Shown here piece after piece: positions 8,322 through 17,333 of a stretch of DNA of 64,000 nt. The DNA is from Tissierella pigra. Its GTDB lineage: Bacteria > Bacillota > Clostridia > Tissierellales > Tissierellaceae. Every line of letters starts with the position of its first letter. Positions within the stretch are counted from its first letter, which is position 1. The notes under the pieces are model-generated. The model ran no database searches. It had not been told where the DNA came from and saw nothing but the letters and a program-made list of their open reading frames with translations. The stretch spans positions 114,224 through 178,223 of the forward strand of contig NZ_VUNQ01000003.1 of assembly GCF_009695605.1 (NCBI RefSeq). The letters are read 5' to 3'. The translations under genes and the position numbers were made by a program.

Positions 8322-10025
8322 TTAAGCGTCAGCCCCTGACTTCTTGTGTACATGTAATAATTCATGATTATCCTTTAATAAATCTTCAAACAAGGACATC
8401 ACCAAAGGATTTTTTTCTGAACTCTTAATATGGGATGTTCTGTCAAGTTTATAAAGCCCTTTAGCTCTTTCCTTTCTCATAGCTGTATCCATAGGAACTG
8501 GCTGTCCTCCACCTGCTATACAGCCGCCTGGACAGGCCATTACTTCAACAAAATCGTAATACCTTTCTCCTGCTTTTATTTGATTTATTAAATCATTTGC
8601 AACTTTCAGGCCATGAACTATGGCAACTTTAACCTCTTTTCCATCTACATCAAAACTTGCTTCCTTTAAATTCTCCATTCCTCTAACATCGCTAAATAAC
8701 AAATCCTTTGCAAAGTGGTCAGGTTTATCTTTCAATAGTCTAGTAACTACAGCTTCAGTTACTCCACCAGTAGCACCAAATATTATACCAGACCCACTGG
8801 CTAAACCAAAAGGCATATCAAAGGATTCTTCCTCTAATTGTTCAAATATAATTCCTGCTTCTTTAATAAGAAGTGCCAATTCTTGAGTAGTGATTACTAT
8901 GTCTACATCTTTAACACCGTTATATTCAAATTCTTCCCTAGCTGCCTCCGCTTTTTTTGCAGTACAAGGCATTACTGAAATTAATATAGTTTCTTTATCT
9001 TCTTCTTTATCTATTTTCTTATAATATTCCTTTATAACTGCCCCAAACATTTGCTGAGGAGATTTACACGTAGAAATATTATCTACCATATCTGGGAATT
9101 TGTTTTCTGCAAATTTAACCCATCCTGGACAACAGGAAGTAAATAGTGGTAGGTTTTCTCCTTTAGTTAGTCTTTCTACAAATTCTTTACTTTCTTCTAT
9201 TACTGTCATATCTGCAGCAAATGCCGTATCATAAACTTCATGGATTCCAATGGTTTTAAGAGCTGCAACTATTTTACCTATAGTAATTTCTCCAGGCTCC
9301 AATCCAAATTCTTCACCTAAGGCTACTCTTACTGCTGGTGCTACTTGAGCTATTACTCTCTTTCTCTTGTTATGAATTGCTTCCCACACTTTATGATTTT
9401 CCTTCTTAATTATAATGGCTCCCGTAGGACAAACTGCTCTACATTGTCCACAATTTATACAGTTTACTTCAGCAATATCCCTATCAAAAGCAGCAGATAC
9501 TGTCATACTTGAACCTCTATGAGCAAAACTTAGAGCACCTACTCCTTGAACTTCTTCACATACTCTTACACAGTCTCCACATAATATACATTTATTTGGA
9601 TTTCTTACTATACTTAAACTAGACTTATCTATTGGCAGACTTTTCTCTATTTCATCAAATCTAATATCCTTTATACCAAATCTAACAGCTAATTCTTGAA
9701 GTTGACATTTACCAGTTCTATCACAGGCAGTACAATCTCTATCATGGTTTGCCAGTATCATTTCAAGTATATTTTTTCTATATTTTTGTACCTTTGGAGT
9801 ATTTGTAAACACTTCCATACCATCCTTTGGTAATTGAGAACATGATGCAAAAGTATTTCCCCATTTATCTTCCACCATACACATTCTACAAGCACCATAA
9901 ATACTTAATTCTGAATGGTAACAAAATGTAGGTAAACTTATACCAGCTTTTCTAACTACTTCTAATATATTTTTCTCTCCATCAAAATCTATTTTTCTAC
10001 CATCTATAATCATTGTACCTTTCAT
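8322..10025 (-). CDS. hydA: [FeFe] hydrogenase catalytic subunit (HydA of trimeric HydABC)
   Basis: A 567-residue catalytic subunit that reduces protons or oxidises hydrogen at the H-cluster. Order of domains: N-terminal plant-type [2Fe-2S] (Cys35, 46, 49, 62), a His-Cys3 [4Fe-4S] site in NHDRDCTACDRTGKC, a twin [4Fe-4S] ferredoxin domain (about 135-205), then the H-cluster domain with TSCCPGW, MPCTAKKAEA and EVMACPGGCIAGGGQP. All H-cluster cysteines are present. The start at 10025 (GGGAGG 7 bases upstream) replaces the longer frame from 10079, which would overlap hydB. The neighbours hydB and hydC indicate an NADH-linked, probably ferredoxin-coupled bifurcating enzyme. Confidence 0.95.
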   Translation of the reverse strand: MKGTMIIDGRKIDFDGEKNILEVVRKAGISLPTFCYHSELSIYGACRMCMVEDKWGNTFASCSQLPKDGMEVFTNTPKVQKYRKNILEMILANHDRDCTACDRTGKCQLQELAVRFGIKDIRFDEIEKSLPIDKSSLSIVRNPNKCILCGDCVRVCEEVQGVGALSFAHRGSSMTVSAAFDRDIAEVNCINCGQCRAVCPTGAIIIKKENHKVWEAIHNKRKRVIAQVAPAVRVALGEEFGLEPGEITIGKIVAALKTIGIHEVYDTAFAADMTVIEESKEFVERLTKGENLPLFTSCCPGWVKFAENKFPDMVDNISTCKSPQQMFGAVIKEYYKKIDKEEDKETILISVMPCTAKKAEAAREEFEYNGVKDVDIVITTQELALLIKEAGIIFEQLEEESFDMPFGLASGSGIIFGATGGVTEAVVTRLLKDKPDHFAKDLLFSDVRGMENLKEASFDVDGKEVKVAIVHGLKVANDLINQIKAGERYYDFVEVMACPGGCIAGGGQPVPMDTAMRKERAKGLYKLDRTSHIKSSEKNPLVMSLFEDLLKDNHELLHVHKKSGADA

Positions 10026-10027
10026 GC

Positions 10028-11899
10028 CTAAGCCTCCCTTATAGCTGCGAATGCACAGGATTCTATACAAGCACCGCATTTAATACATTTATTTTGATCA
10101 ATTTCAAATGGTTCCTTTATTTTTCCACTAATTGCACCTACAGGACAAATTCTGCTACACTTACTACATCCTTTGCAAAGCTCAGAGCTAATTTCTATTA
10201 CCTTTAATCCTTGGCAAGTCTTTGTAGAACATCTCTTATTTTCTACATGGTCTAAATATTCGTCTTTAAAATATTTTAAGGAACTGACTACAGGATTTGC
10301 CGCAGTTTTACCTAATCCACAAAGAGCAGTATTGGTTATGGTATCTGCCATCTCCTCAAGTAAGTCTAAATCTTCTACTGTTCCTTGTCCAGATACTATT
10401 TTTTCTAAAATATTTAACATAATCTTAGTTCCTTCTCTACAAGGAACACATTTTCCACAGGATTCATTTTGGGTAAAGTTCATAAAGAATCTGGCTACTT
10501 CTACCATACAAGTATCTTCATCCATTATTACCATTCCACCAGAGCCAATCATAGCACCAGCATCTGTTAAGGAGTCAAAATCCAGGGACATATCTAAATG
10601 TTCTTCCGTTAAACATCCACCTGATGGTCCTCCTATTTGAACTGCCTTAAATCCTTTATTATCTTTAATGCCTCCACCTATATTGAATATAATCTCCCTA
10701 AGAGTTGTTCCCATAGGCACTTCTATTAATCCAGTATTATTCACATTTCCAGTCAGTGCAAACGCCTTTGTTCCTGGACTTCCCTTTGTTCCATAGGATT
10801 TATACCATTCTGCGCCATTCATAATTATATGTCTAACATTGGCAAAGGTCTCCACATTATTAAGGACAGTAGGTTTTCTCCAAAGTCCCTCTTCTACAGT
10901 TCTTTTTGCCTTTACTCTAGGCATTCCTCTTTCCCCTTCAATAGATGCAATAAGGGCACTACCTTCACCACATACAAAGGCTCCAGCTCCTTGATTTACA
11001 TGAAGTTCAAAGTTTAAACTTGTACCTAAAATGTTTTTTCCTAGTAATCCGATTTTTCTTGCTTGTTCTATAGCTTTGTTCAGCCTAGCAACTGCCAAAG
11101 GATATTCTGCTCTAACATAAATATATCCTTCTGATGCTCCAGTAGCATAGGCAGCAATAGCCATACCTTCAATAATATTGTGAGGATCCCCTTCCATTAA
11201 AGACCTATCCATAAACGCACCTGGATCTCCTTCATCACCGTTACATACTACATACTTCATATCACTATCATATGATAAAACTTGCAGCCACTTCTTTCCA
11301 GCAGGATAGCCTCCGCCTCCTCTTCCACGTAAGTTTGCATCAGATATTTCTTTACAAACTTCCTCTGGTGTCATAGTATCTAAAGCTTTAGCTAATGCTT
11401 GGTATCCACCATAAGCAATATATTCTTCAATAGACTCTGCATCTATATGTCCGCAATGTTCCAATACAACTCTAGTTTGTGATTTATAGAAAGGTATTTC
11501 TTCCTGTTGGTGATAGACTTTATTATCTTTACTATACATAAGTCTTTCAATTGGTTTTCCCTCTACTAAAGTAGTATTTACAATTTCCTCACAATCCTCT
11601 AACTTAACCTTTAAATATAGAAATTTATCTGGTTCAATTCTAACTAATGGACCTGCCTCACAAAACCCATGACATCCAGACTTTTTTATTCCTATGCCCT
11701 CATTTTCTTCATATAATTCCACATCCGCCAATATACCTTTTTCTTCTATTAGTCTTTTTATCTCAGCATAAATCTCTAATGAACCACCTGCTACACAGCC
11801 TGTCCCTCCACAAACTAGGACTTGCTTATATTGTTTATCTAAAGAATTCTTAAATGCCTTAGATACATCCATAAGTTCTTGAATACTAGCTATTGTCAT
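10028..11899 (-). CDS. hydB: NADH-binding flavoprotein subunit HydB (NuoF-like)
   Basis: 623 residues. The N-terminus is a thioredoxin-like [2Fe-2S] domain (CGGTGC near 30 and CHGFCEAG near 75). The NuoF-like core carries the FMN/NADH glycine-rich motif GRGGGGYPAGKKW and the [4Fe-4S] motif ESCGKCVPCREGT. The C-terminus adds a twin [4Fe-4S] ferredoxin domain (CKGCSKCSRICP and CIKCGACIESC). This architecture is that of HydB in trimeric hydrogenases, where it oxidises or reduces NAD(H) and feeds electrons to HydA. It stops 2 bp before hydA, and follows hydC without a gap, with GGGAGG upstream. Confidence 0.95.
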   Translation of the reverse strand: MTIASIQELMDVSKAFKNSLDKQYKQVLVCGGTGCVAGGSLEIYAEIKRLIEEKGILADVELYEENEGIGIKKSGCHGFCEAGPLVRIEPDKFLYLKVKLEDCEEIVNTTLVEGKPIERLMYSKDNKVYHQQEEIPFYKSQTRVVLEHCGHIDAESIEEYIAYGGYQALAKALDTMTPEEVCKEISDANLRGRGGGGYPAGKKWLQVLSYDSDMKYVVCNGDEGDPGAFMDRSLMEGDPHNIIEGMAIAAYATGASEGYIYVRAEYPLAVARLNKAIEQARKIGLLGKNILGTSLNFELHVNQGAGAFVCGEGSALIASIEGERGMPRVKAKRTVEEGLWRKPTVLNNVETFANVRHIIMNGAEWYKSYGTKGSPGTKAFALTGNVNNTGLIEVPMGTTLREIIFNIGGGIKDNKGFKAVQIGGPSGGCLTEEHLDMSLDFDSLTDAGAMIGSGGMVIMDEDTCMVEVARFFMNFTQNESCGKCVPCREGTKIMLNILEKIVSGQGTVEDLDLLEEMADTITNTALCGLGKTAANPVVSSLKYFKDEYLDHVENKRCSTKTCQGLKVIEISSELCKGCSKCSRICPVGAISGKIKEPFEIDQNKCIKCGACIESCAFAAIREA

Positions 11900-12376
11900 C
11901 TATATTTCCTCCCTTAATTTATTTAAGAGTTCCACTGTAGATTCAGGAGTCATTTTGCCATAAACCTTTTCATTGATATTTAGTACTGGTGCTAAACCAC
12001 AAGCTCCAAGACATGATACTGTTTCAACAGTGAACATCAAATCATCTGTAGTTTGTTTATCTTTACTAAGACCTAGCTCCTTGTGCAACGCATTAAGTAT
12101 AGGTATAGACTTTCTAACATGACATGCTGTACCATCACAAATCTTAATAACATATTTTCCTTTTGGTTCCAATGAAAAGTTCTCATAAAATGTGGCAATA
12201 CCATAAATTTTAGAGGGAGTAATATCCATCTTATTTGCTATGTACTCCAACACTTCTTCAGGCAAGTACCTATAATTTCCTTGAATTTCTTGTAAAATAG
12301 TAATTATTGAAGATTGTTTACTTCCATGTTTCATTACAACTTCATCAATGGTATCTTTCATCTCCAAAGTAAGCAT
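11900..12376 (-). CDS. hydC: [2Fe-2S] subunit HydC (NuoE-like)
   Basis: 158 residues, thioredoxin-fold [2Fe-2S] protein of the NuoE/24-kDa type. The four ligands are seen in CDGTACH (near residue 88) and CLGACGLAP (near residue 132). HydC relays electrons with HydB in the trimeric enzyme. It is the first gene of the operon, with TTAGGAGG before ATG 12376, so the operon promoter should lie in 12377-12750. Confidence 0.95.
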   Translation of the reverse strand: MLTLEMKDTIDEVVMKHGSKQSSIITILQEIQGNYRYLPEEVLEYIANKMDITPSKIYGIATFYENFSLEPKGKYVIKICDGTACHVRKSIPILNALHKELGLSKDKQTTDDLMFTVETVSCLGACGLAPVLNINEKVYGKMTPESTVELLNKLREEI

Positions 12377-12750
12377 AATTTAACCTCCTAATTATTTTTA
12401 TATATTTTGTTAATTATTTAACCTTGATTTTTAGAAATCCCTTATACAAAGTGTTCTTATTTACATTGGATATTTACTCCGATCATCAATTATAATCTTG
12501 ATTAGAATGCTAGAATTTTCAAAAAGAATAGAATTATCAAACCTGCTTGTTTCAATATATTGAAGAATTTATTAAATCTTAATAATGTAATTTTATCAAA
12601 ATTATTATTTTAGTCAATACATATTATTATAATTTTTTCGACTATTTTAACTCTTTTAATAAAATACTTTTTATATATAATCAATTAATATTAAATATTT
12701 TTATACTATTATTGTTTATTTCTTAACATTGCTTTTACTTTGATTTTACT
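12377..12750. other. AT-rich upstream region of the hyd operon
   Basis: No coding frame is convincing here. The stretch is extremely AT-rich and must hold the promoter of hydC, which reads leftwards. I could not fix a single -35/-10 pair with confidence. Confidence 0.4.
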
Positions 12751-12806
12751 AAAGTTAAAGGGTAAAAGTTTCTATGAACCTTTGCCCCTTTTTAAGTTAA
12801 ACTTTA
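12751..12806 (-). terminator. probable terminator after the second hydrogenase
   Basis: An imperfect inverted repeat: AAAGTTAAAGGGTAAAAG on one side and CCTTTGCCCCTTT plus TTTAAGTTAAACTTT on the other. It directly follows the stop of the 12808-14298 gene. The U-run is weak, so termination efficiency is uncertain. Confidence 0.5.
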
Positions 12807-12807
12807 T

Positions 12808-14298
12808 TTATTCTATAAGTGGATTTTCAAAAACATTATCATATGGTGATTTCTTAGCAAAATCTTTTGCTTCTTTCTCAGCTTTTTCTATTGGTAACAT
12901 TGTTCCTGGTCCTCCTACACAACCTCCAGGGCATGCCATTCCCTCCAATAGGTAGCCATTGAATTTTCCTGCCTTTGCCATGGCCAACATCTTGCGGCAT
13001 TCTGACAGACCGTTGGCATTATGAGTTAGGACATTTACATCTGGATGTGCTTTTTCTATACTTGCCTTCACTGATGCTGCAACTCCTGATGCAAAGGCAA
13101 AGTTTCTTCCTTTTGTTGATGCATCTGCAACAATTTCATCTTCTTCAATTTCAGCAACATCAATATTGGCTGCTACAAATATTGCTGCAAGTTCTTCATA
13201 GGTAAGTACAAAATCAACATATGGTCGAACCTCTTCTTCCATTGCTTCAATTTTTTTTGAGATACATGGACCTATAAATACTATCTTGCCACTTGGGCTT
13301 CTTCTTTTAATTGCCTTAGCTGTCTCTACCATTGGTGTATTAGAAGAAGATATATATTGGTATAAATCAGGGAAAAATTTCTTAGCCGTCATAGTCCAAG
13401 ACGGACAGCAGGATGTCCCCAAAAATGGTTGTTTTTCTGGTACAAGTTGTGGAAACATTTCAGCCTCATGTTTAGCAGCAACGTCTGCTCCTAATGCCAC
13501 CTCTATAATTTCTGTAAACCCTAAGTTCTTTGCTGCTTTTACTATTTTACCAGGCGTTGCAAAAGGTCCAAATTGACCTACAAAAGAAGGTGCTATTATT
13601 GCGTGAACTTCTTCTCCCCTTTTAATAGCAAGAACCAATTGAAATATATCTGTTTTATCTGTAATTGCCGCAAAAGGACAATTTACTATACACATACCAC
13701 AACTTACACATTTATCATAATTTATCTTTGCTCTGCCCAATTCATCAGATTCTATGGCATCTACTCCACATGCAGCTTTACAAGGTCTTTCTAATTTCAT
13801 AATAGCATGATATTGACAAGCCTTAGCACATTTTCCACAATCTATACATTTATCTTTATCTATTATAGCTCTATCCTTTCCCATGGAAATAGCATTCACA
13901 GGACATACTATTATACAAGGATGGGCAATACACTTTCTGCAATTATCAGTAACAAAATGTTTAGAGCTTTCGCATGCAGTACAAGCAAATGGAATCACAT
14001 TAACTAATGGTTCTTTGATTATACTATGGGTCACTACTGCTTCATCTACTACCTTAGATAGACGACCATTATCCACATTTACTTTTCTATCTAAACCTAG
14101 TCCAAGCCTAGTTCTAGCTGCAACAATAGCTCTTTCATGAAAAATACTTCCCCTGTATAGAGGTACTTCACCATTAATTACCTTATATGGTATATCGTCT
14201 ACTTCTAATGGATCTCTTCCTTCCCAAGCTATCTTTGCGATTTCTGTAAATACTTGTCTTCTTATATATGTAATGGGAGTAAAGATGCCTCTCATCAT
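12808..14298 (-). CDS. second, divergent [FeFe] hydrogenase (group B-like)
   Basis: 496 residues, monomeric-type [FeFe] hydrogenase without the N-terminal [2Fe-2S] domain. The N-terminal third has several Cys-rich [4Fe-4S] motifs (CTACE, CRKC, CIDCGKCAKAC, CVSCGMCIVNCP). The H-cluster domain has TSCCPSW near residue 290, GPCISKK near 343 and EGMACPGGCVGGPG near 460. Thus the second motif has Gly where standard enzymes have Met (MPC), and the third has GGP instead of GGG. These variants suggest a group B or sensory-type enzyme rather than the bulk H2 producer. It overlaps the upstream ferredoxin gene by 4 bp (ATGA). Confidence 0.88.
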   Translation of the reverse strand: MMRGIFTPITYIRRQVFTEIAKIAWEGRDPLEVDDIPYKVINGEVPLYRGSIFHERAIVAARTRLGLGLDRKVNVDNGRLSKVVDEAVVTHSIIKEPLVNVIPFACTACESSKHFVTDNCRKCIAHPCIIVCPVNAISMGKDRAIIDKDKCIDCGKCAKACQYHAIMKLERPCKAACGVDAIESDELGRAKINYDKCVSCGMCIVNCPFAAITDKTDIFQLVLAIKRGEEVHAIIAPSFVGQFGPFATPGKIVKAAKNLGFTEIIEVALGADVAAKHEAEMFPQLVPEKQPFLGTSCCPSWTMTAKKFFPDLYQYISSSNTPMVETAKAIKRRSPSGKIVFIGPCISKKIEAMEEEVRPYVDFVLTYEELAAIFVAANIDVAEIEEDEIVADASTKGRNFAFASGVAASVKASIEKAHPDVNVLTHNANGLSECRKMLAMAKAGKFNGYLLEGMACPGGCVGGPGTMLPIEKAEKEAKDFAKKSPYDNVFENPLIE

Positions 14299-14534
14299 TT
14301 TACCACCTCAAGAATTTCTGACATAACTATTTCTGCACTGGCATTTGTAATTATCTTGCCATTTAGTTCAACTACAGGTGCTTTATTATTCTCACAATAC
14401 TTTAAACATTTTACTGCTTCAATTTCAATTTGATCTGGATATTCTGATTGTAATCTTTCAAGATTTTCTTCTAAATTTAAATTCCCCATCATTGTACAAT
14501 GAGTCCCCATACAAATCTTTACCTTGACTTCCAT
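14295..14534 (-). CDS. thioredoxin-fold (2Fe-2S) ferredoxin
   Basis: 79 residues, a stand-alone thioredoxin-like [2Fe-2S] protein. The ligands are visible as CMGTHC (Cys8, Cys13) and CLKYC (near 43-47), the spacing seen in NuoE-type domains. It is translationally coupled to the divergent hydrogenase downstream and most likely acts as its electron donor or acceptor. It begins at ATG 14534, with AAGGAAG upstream. Confidence 0.85.
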   Translation of the reverse strand: MEVKVKICMGTHCTMMGNLNLEENLERLQSEYPDQIEIEAVKCLKYCENNKAPVVELNGKIITNASAEIVMSEILEVVK

Positions 14535-14782
14535 TTTACCACTTCCTTCCTATGTATTTGCTATGACTTTAGCATGTTCAAAATACAGAATAATATTAAA
14601 TATCTTATATATTCTCAGCATCATTTTGAAAATATAACTTATTTATTATTATGATTAGATAATACCATTCTTTAAATCCTTCATCAATAGTTTTAATAAT
14701 TATATATTATTTTTGTAACTTGTTTGTTACCTAAAGCCTATTGTTCAAGTGTATAATATAAATATTGAAAGGAGAATATTGT

Positions 14783-16345
14783 ATGTGGAAAAAGTCTATA
14801 AAATTCATAATATCCATCCTATGTCTAACTATTTTTACTATAGCTTGTTCTAAAAATGAAAGTTTTCCAACTACATTAAATTTAGAGCAGTCAATTAAGG
14901 AAATTATCATATCCAAAGGCTCTAATTATGACTTTTTAAAGGATGCGTCCTATATAGAACATATGTATAAATTTAGTTCTGAACTTACTGAAAGTAAATC
15001 TCCCATTTATGCACTAGGCAATCTTAGTGAAGATAATATTCCTGAACTGGCTATATTTAACAAAAGAGATCCTAATAATGTAAATGATGAAGGAAGTTTA
15101 GAAATTTATAAATTTAACGGCGAAAAATATGTTTCCATAGATAAAGTCCCAATGAACTATGATAATGATAACTATCAAATTGTAATAGGAAAAATATCTG
15201 AAAATCAAAATGGCTTATTTTTAAACAATCAAGTTGGTGCTCATTCAGGACTAACCTACGGATTTATATTAGAAGATGAAAAATTAAAAAATATACTTAA
15301 TGATAAGAAATTATCTTTAATATCCATATATACTAATAATCAGATTAAAGACATAGATAATGATGGTATACTTGAATTCAGTATATATACGATTGACCCT
15401 GAAACAGAAGATTCCTCCTCTGTTGACTCTGATAAAATGACTCTCTGGTATAAATGGGATGGTAGCGACAGTGCTGATTTAGTTAAAATAGAAAGAAAAG
15501 ATTATTCTAAGGACGACTCCAATATAGAAGTATTTAATGAAGCCAAAACTTTAATAGAAAATGATTTTTCTGAAAGCTTAAAATATATGGATGAGCATAA
15601 AAGTCAACTATCTAAATTTCACAATACTGAGCTTTTAATAAAGTATATTGAACATCTAGAGGAAATGTCCTACGATGAAGGAATTGAAGTAGAAAATCTA
15701 TTTATCAAATATCAAAATGATGAAAATTTTGATTATTTATTTAAAAAATATGGTTTATCCATGGAAAAATTAAATAGTTTAGAATATCTAAATCGTGAAA
15801 AAGTACTAAAAGATGAAGAAGAATTAAAAAAACATCTAATAGAGCATATTAATTTAGGATATAAATTAGTGACTTCTGAAGGCATTTATTATTATCAAGT
15901 TGATAACCAAAAGTTTATAAATATATTTGATGGAAATATAACTAATGAATATAGTGATTATCTAAAGATATTAGCATTAGAAACTAATGAACCTTTTATG
16001 AATGATGGAAGTCTAGTAATAACCATGGATAAATTAGCAGAAAGAATACTTTTAGTTGAAAGTTTTAAAATGATCTATCCTTATTCAAATTTTTTACCAA
16101 AGATAAATGAAATCTATAATTGGTATATGCAAACTTATTTTTTTGGAGATAATCATGATCCAAACTTCGATATAGGAACCTTTGTAATGAAAGAAAAAGT
16201 CATAAATGAATTTGAAAAGACCATAGAAAAATACGAATATACTAATTTTGCAAATATAATACAAGGTTTTGTAAATGATTTGAAAGCAAATAATAATATA
16301 ATTAATGATGAAATCAGAAACAAATTAAATGATAGGTTAAATTAG
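14783..16345 (+). CDS. putative lipoprotein of unknown function
   Basis: 520 residues with a lipoprotein signal: charged WKKS start, hydrophobic core and a lipobox-like TIAC with Cys near residue 22. The mature part is acidic and Lys/Asp/Asn-rich, with DIDNDGILEFSIY near residue 195, like FG-GAP/integrin-type calcium-binding loops, and a mostly helical C-terminal half. I do not recognise a named family. The ATG at 14783 is preferred to TTG 14765, because AAAGGAGAA lies between the two. A TATAAT at 14752-14757 could be its -10. Confidence 0.65.
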   Translation: MWKKSIKFIISILCLTIFTIACSKNESFPTTLNLEQSIKEIIISKGSNYDFLKDASYIEHMYKFSSELTESKSPIYALGNLSEDNIPELAIFNKRDPNNVNDEGSLEIYKFNGEKYVSIDKVPMNYDNDNYQIVIGKISENQNGLFLNNQVGAHSGLTYGFILEDEKLKNILNDKKLSLISIYTNNQIKDIDNDGILEFSIYTIDPETEDSSSVDSDKMTLWYKWDGSDSADLVKIERKDYSKDDSNIEVFNEAKTLIENDFSESLKYMDEHKSQLSKFHNTELLIKYIEHLEEMSYDEGIEVENLFIKYQNDENFDYLFKKYGLSMEKLNSLEYLNREKVLKDEEELKKHLIEHINLGYKLVTSEGIYYYQVDNQKFINIFDGNITNEYSDYLKILALETNEPFMNDGSLVITMDKLAERILLVESFKMIYPYSNFLPKINEIYNWYMQTYFFGDNHDPNFDIGTFVMKEKVINEFEKTIEKYEYTNFANIIQGFVNDLKANNNIINDEIRNKLNDRLN

Positions 16346-16351
16346 TAACAA

Positions 16352-16410
16352 AAATCCTCTCTCATAATAGTATGTATTAATTCATATAATTATTGAGGGG
16401 GGATTTTTTT
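16352..16410 (+). terminator. hairpin with U-run overlapping the next start
   Basis: AAAATCCTCTCTCATAAT pairs imperfectly with ATTATTGAGGGGGGATTTT, followed by a run of T. It would terminate the lipoprotein transcript. The descending arm also contains the GAGGGGGG ribosome binding site of the next gene, whose TTG start is within the T-run. Confidence 0.6.
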
Positions 16411-17308
16411 GCTGGCAAGAAAAGAATTTATTCAAGCTTCATTAGAAACAAATTTGTTTTTCCAAAGAATCATGAAGGAACATTTAGCTTTAATAGAAGT
16501 AAATCTTCCATCTGTCAATGCTTCTTATATTACTGAATCCAACTTACTTAAATCTTCTTTTGAAGACCTTTTAGGAGAAACAATTATATTTGGAAACTGT
16601 GCCATAAGAGAAAGCGTATTGAAATCAAATGAATTAGTCACCAACTATACACTTAGAGCAGAAGAAATAACATCTACACTAACTGGATTAAAAATAAATA
16701 CTAATATTACTGAAGCTGAATTAGATTTAAGGTCAGATCCCGATTTTGACTACACAGAATGGCTAGAAGAAAAGGTGCAAAATATTAATTGCAGGTCCTT
16801 AAATCTTCTAGAAGAAGTAATAAAATTTAAAGAAAAACTCTTAGATTTATTTTTAAATTGCAAAATATTTATGACAATGTATCCCCATATGTTACATCAT
16901 CTTATTGATGAAGCAAAGCTCTATAAAGACCTACTATTATGCTTAATAGAAAAAACATTGCCTAATAAACCCATATGCGATGAACTTAGATTTTGGAATC
17001 ATATAATGGAAGACCACGGAGAATTCATAGATGGAATGTTAGACCCTACTGAAAAAGATTTAAAACGTAGAGCTGAAGAATTTGTTAAAAAGTTTGAAGA
17101 ATTAGTAAAGGAATCTATTAAATGTCATGAAAAACAATTAGCTGAAAAGAGTTTAATTACTACTAAAGAATTTAGAGATTTTAAAGTATCTGCTGTAGAA
17201 GGATTGTTGAATTGTAAGATAAAATCAATTATTCCACCATTATTAGGGGACCATATTTTAAGAGAAGCAAATCACTATATTAGAATATTGAAGGAAATGA
17301 AAATCTGA
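16409..17308 (+). CDS. DUF2935 family protein
   Basis: 299 residues, almost all helical, containing two related halves, as is usual for DUF2935. The second half has conserved His/Glu positions (MYPHMLHHLIDEAKLY and the later FWNHIMEDHGEF), suggesting a metal-binding four-helix-bundle resembling hemerythrin/ferritin-like folds. Function is unknown; the family is common in Clostridia and Bacilli. Translation appears to start at TTG 16409 with GAGGGGGG upstream. That ribosome site lies in a hairpin arm, so translation may be structure-controlled. Confidence 0.8.
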   Translation: MLARKEFIQASLETNLFFQRIMKEHLALIEVNLPSVNASYITESNLLKSSFEDLLGETIIFGNCAIRESVLKSNELVTNYTLRAEEITSTLTGLKINTNITEAELDLRSDPDFDYTEWLEEKVQNINCRSLNLLEEVIKFKEKLLDLFLNCKIFMTMYPHMLHHLIDEAKLYKDLLLCLIEKTLPNKPICDELRFWNHIMEDHGEFIDGMLDPTEKDLKRRAEEFVKKFEELVKESIKCHEKQLAEKSLITTKEFRDFKVSAVEGLLNCKIKSIIPPLLGDHILREANHYIRILKEMKI

Positions 17309-17326
17309 TGTAATCCATCAGATTTT
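17301..17326. terminator. bidirectional terminator hairpin
   Basis: AAATCTGATG and CATCAGATTT form a 10-bp stem between two convergent genes (stop of the DUF2935 gene and stop of the sigma-54 activator). T-rich sequence follows on the plus strand. Confidence 0.75.
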
Positions 17327-17333
17327 CTTATGA

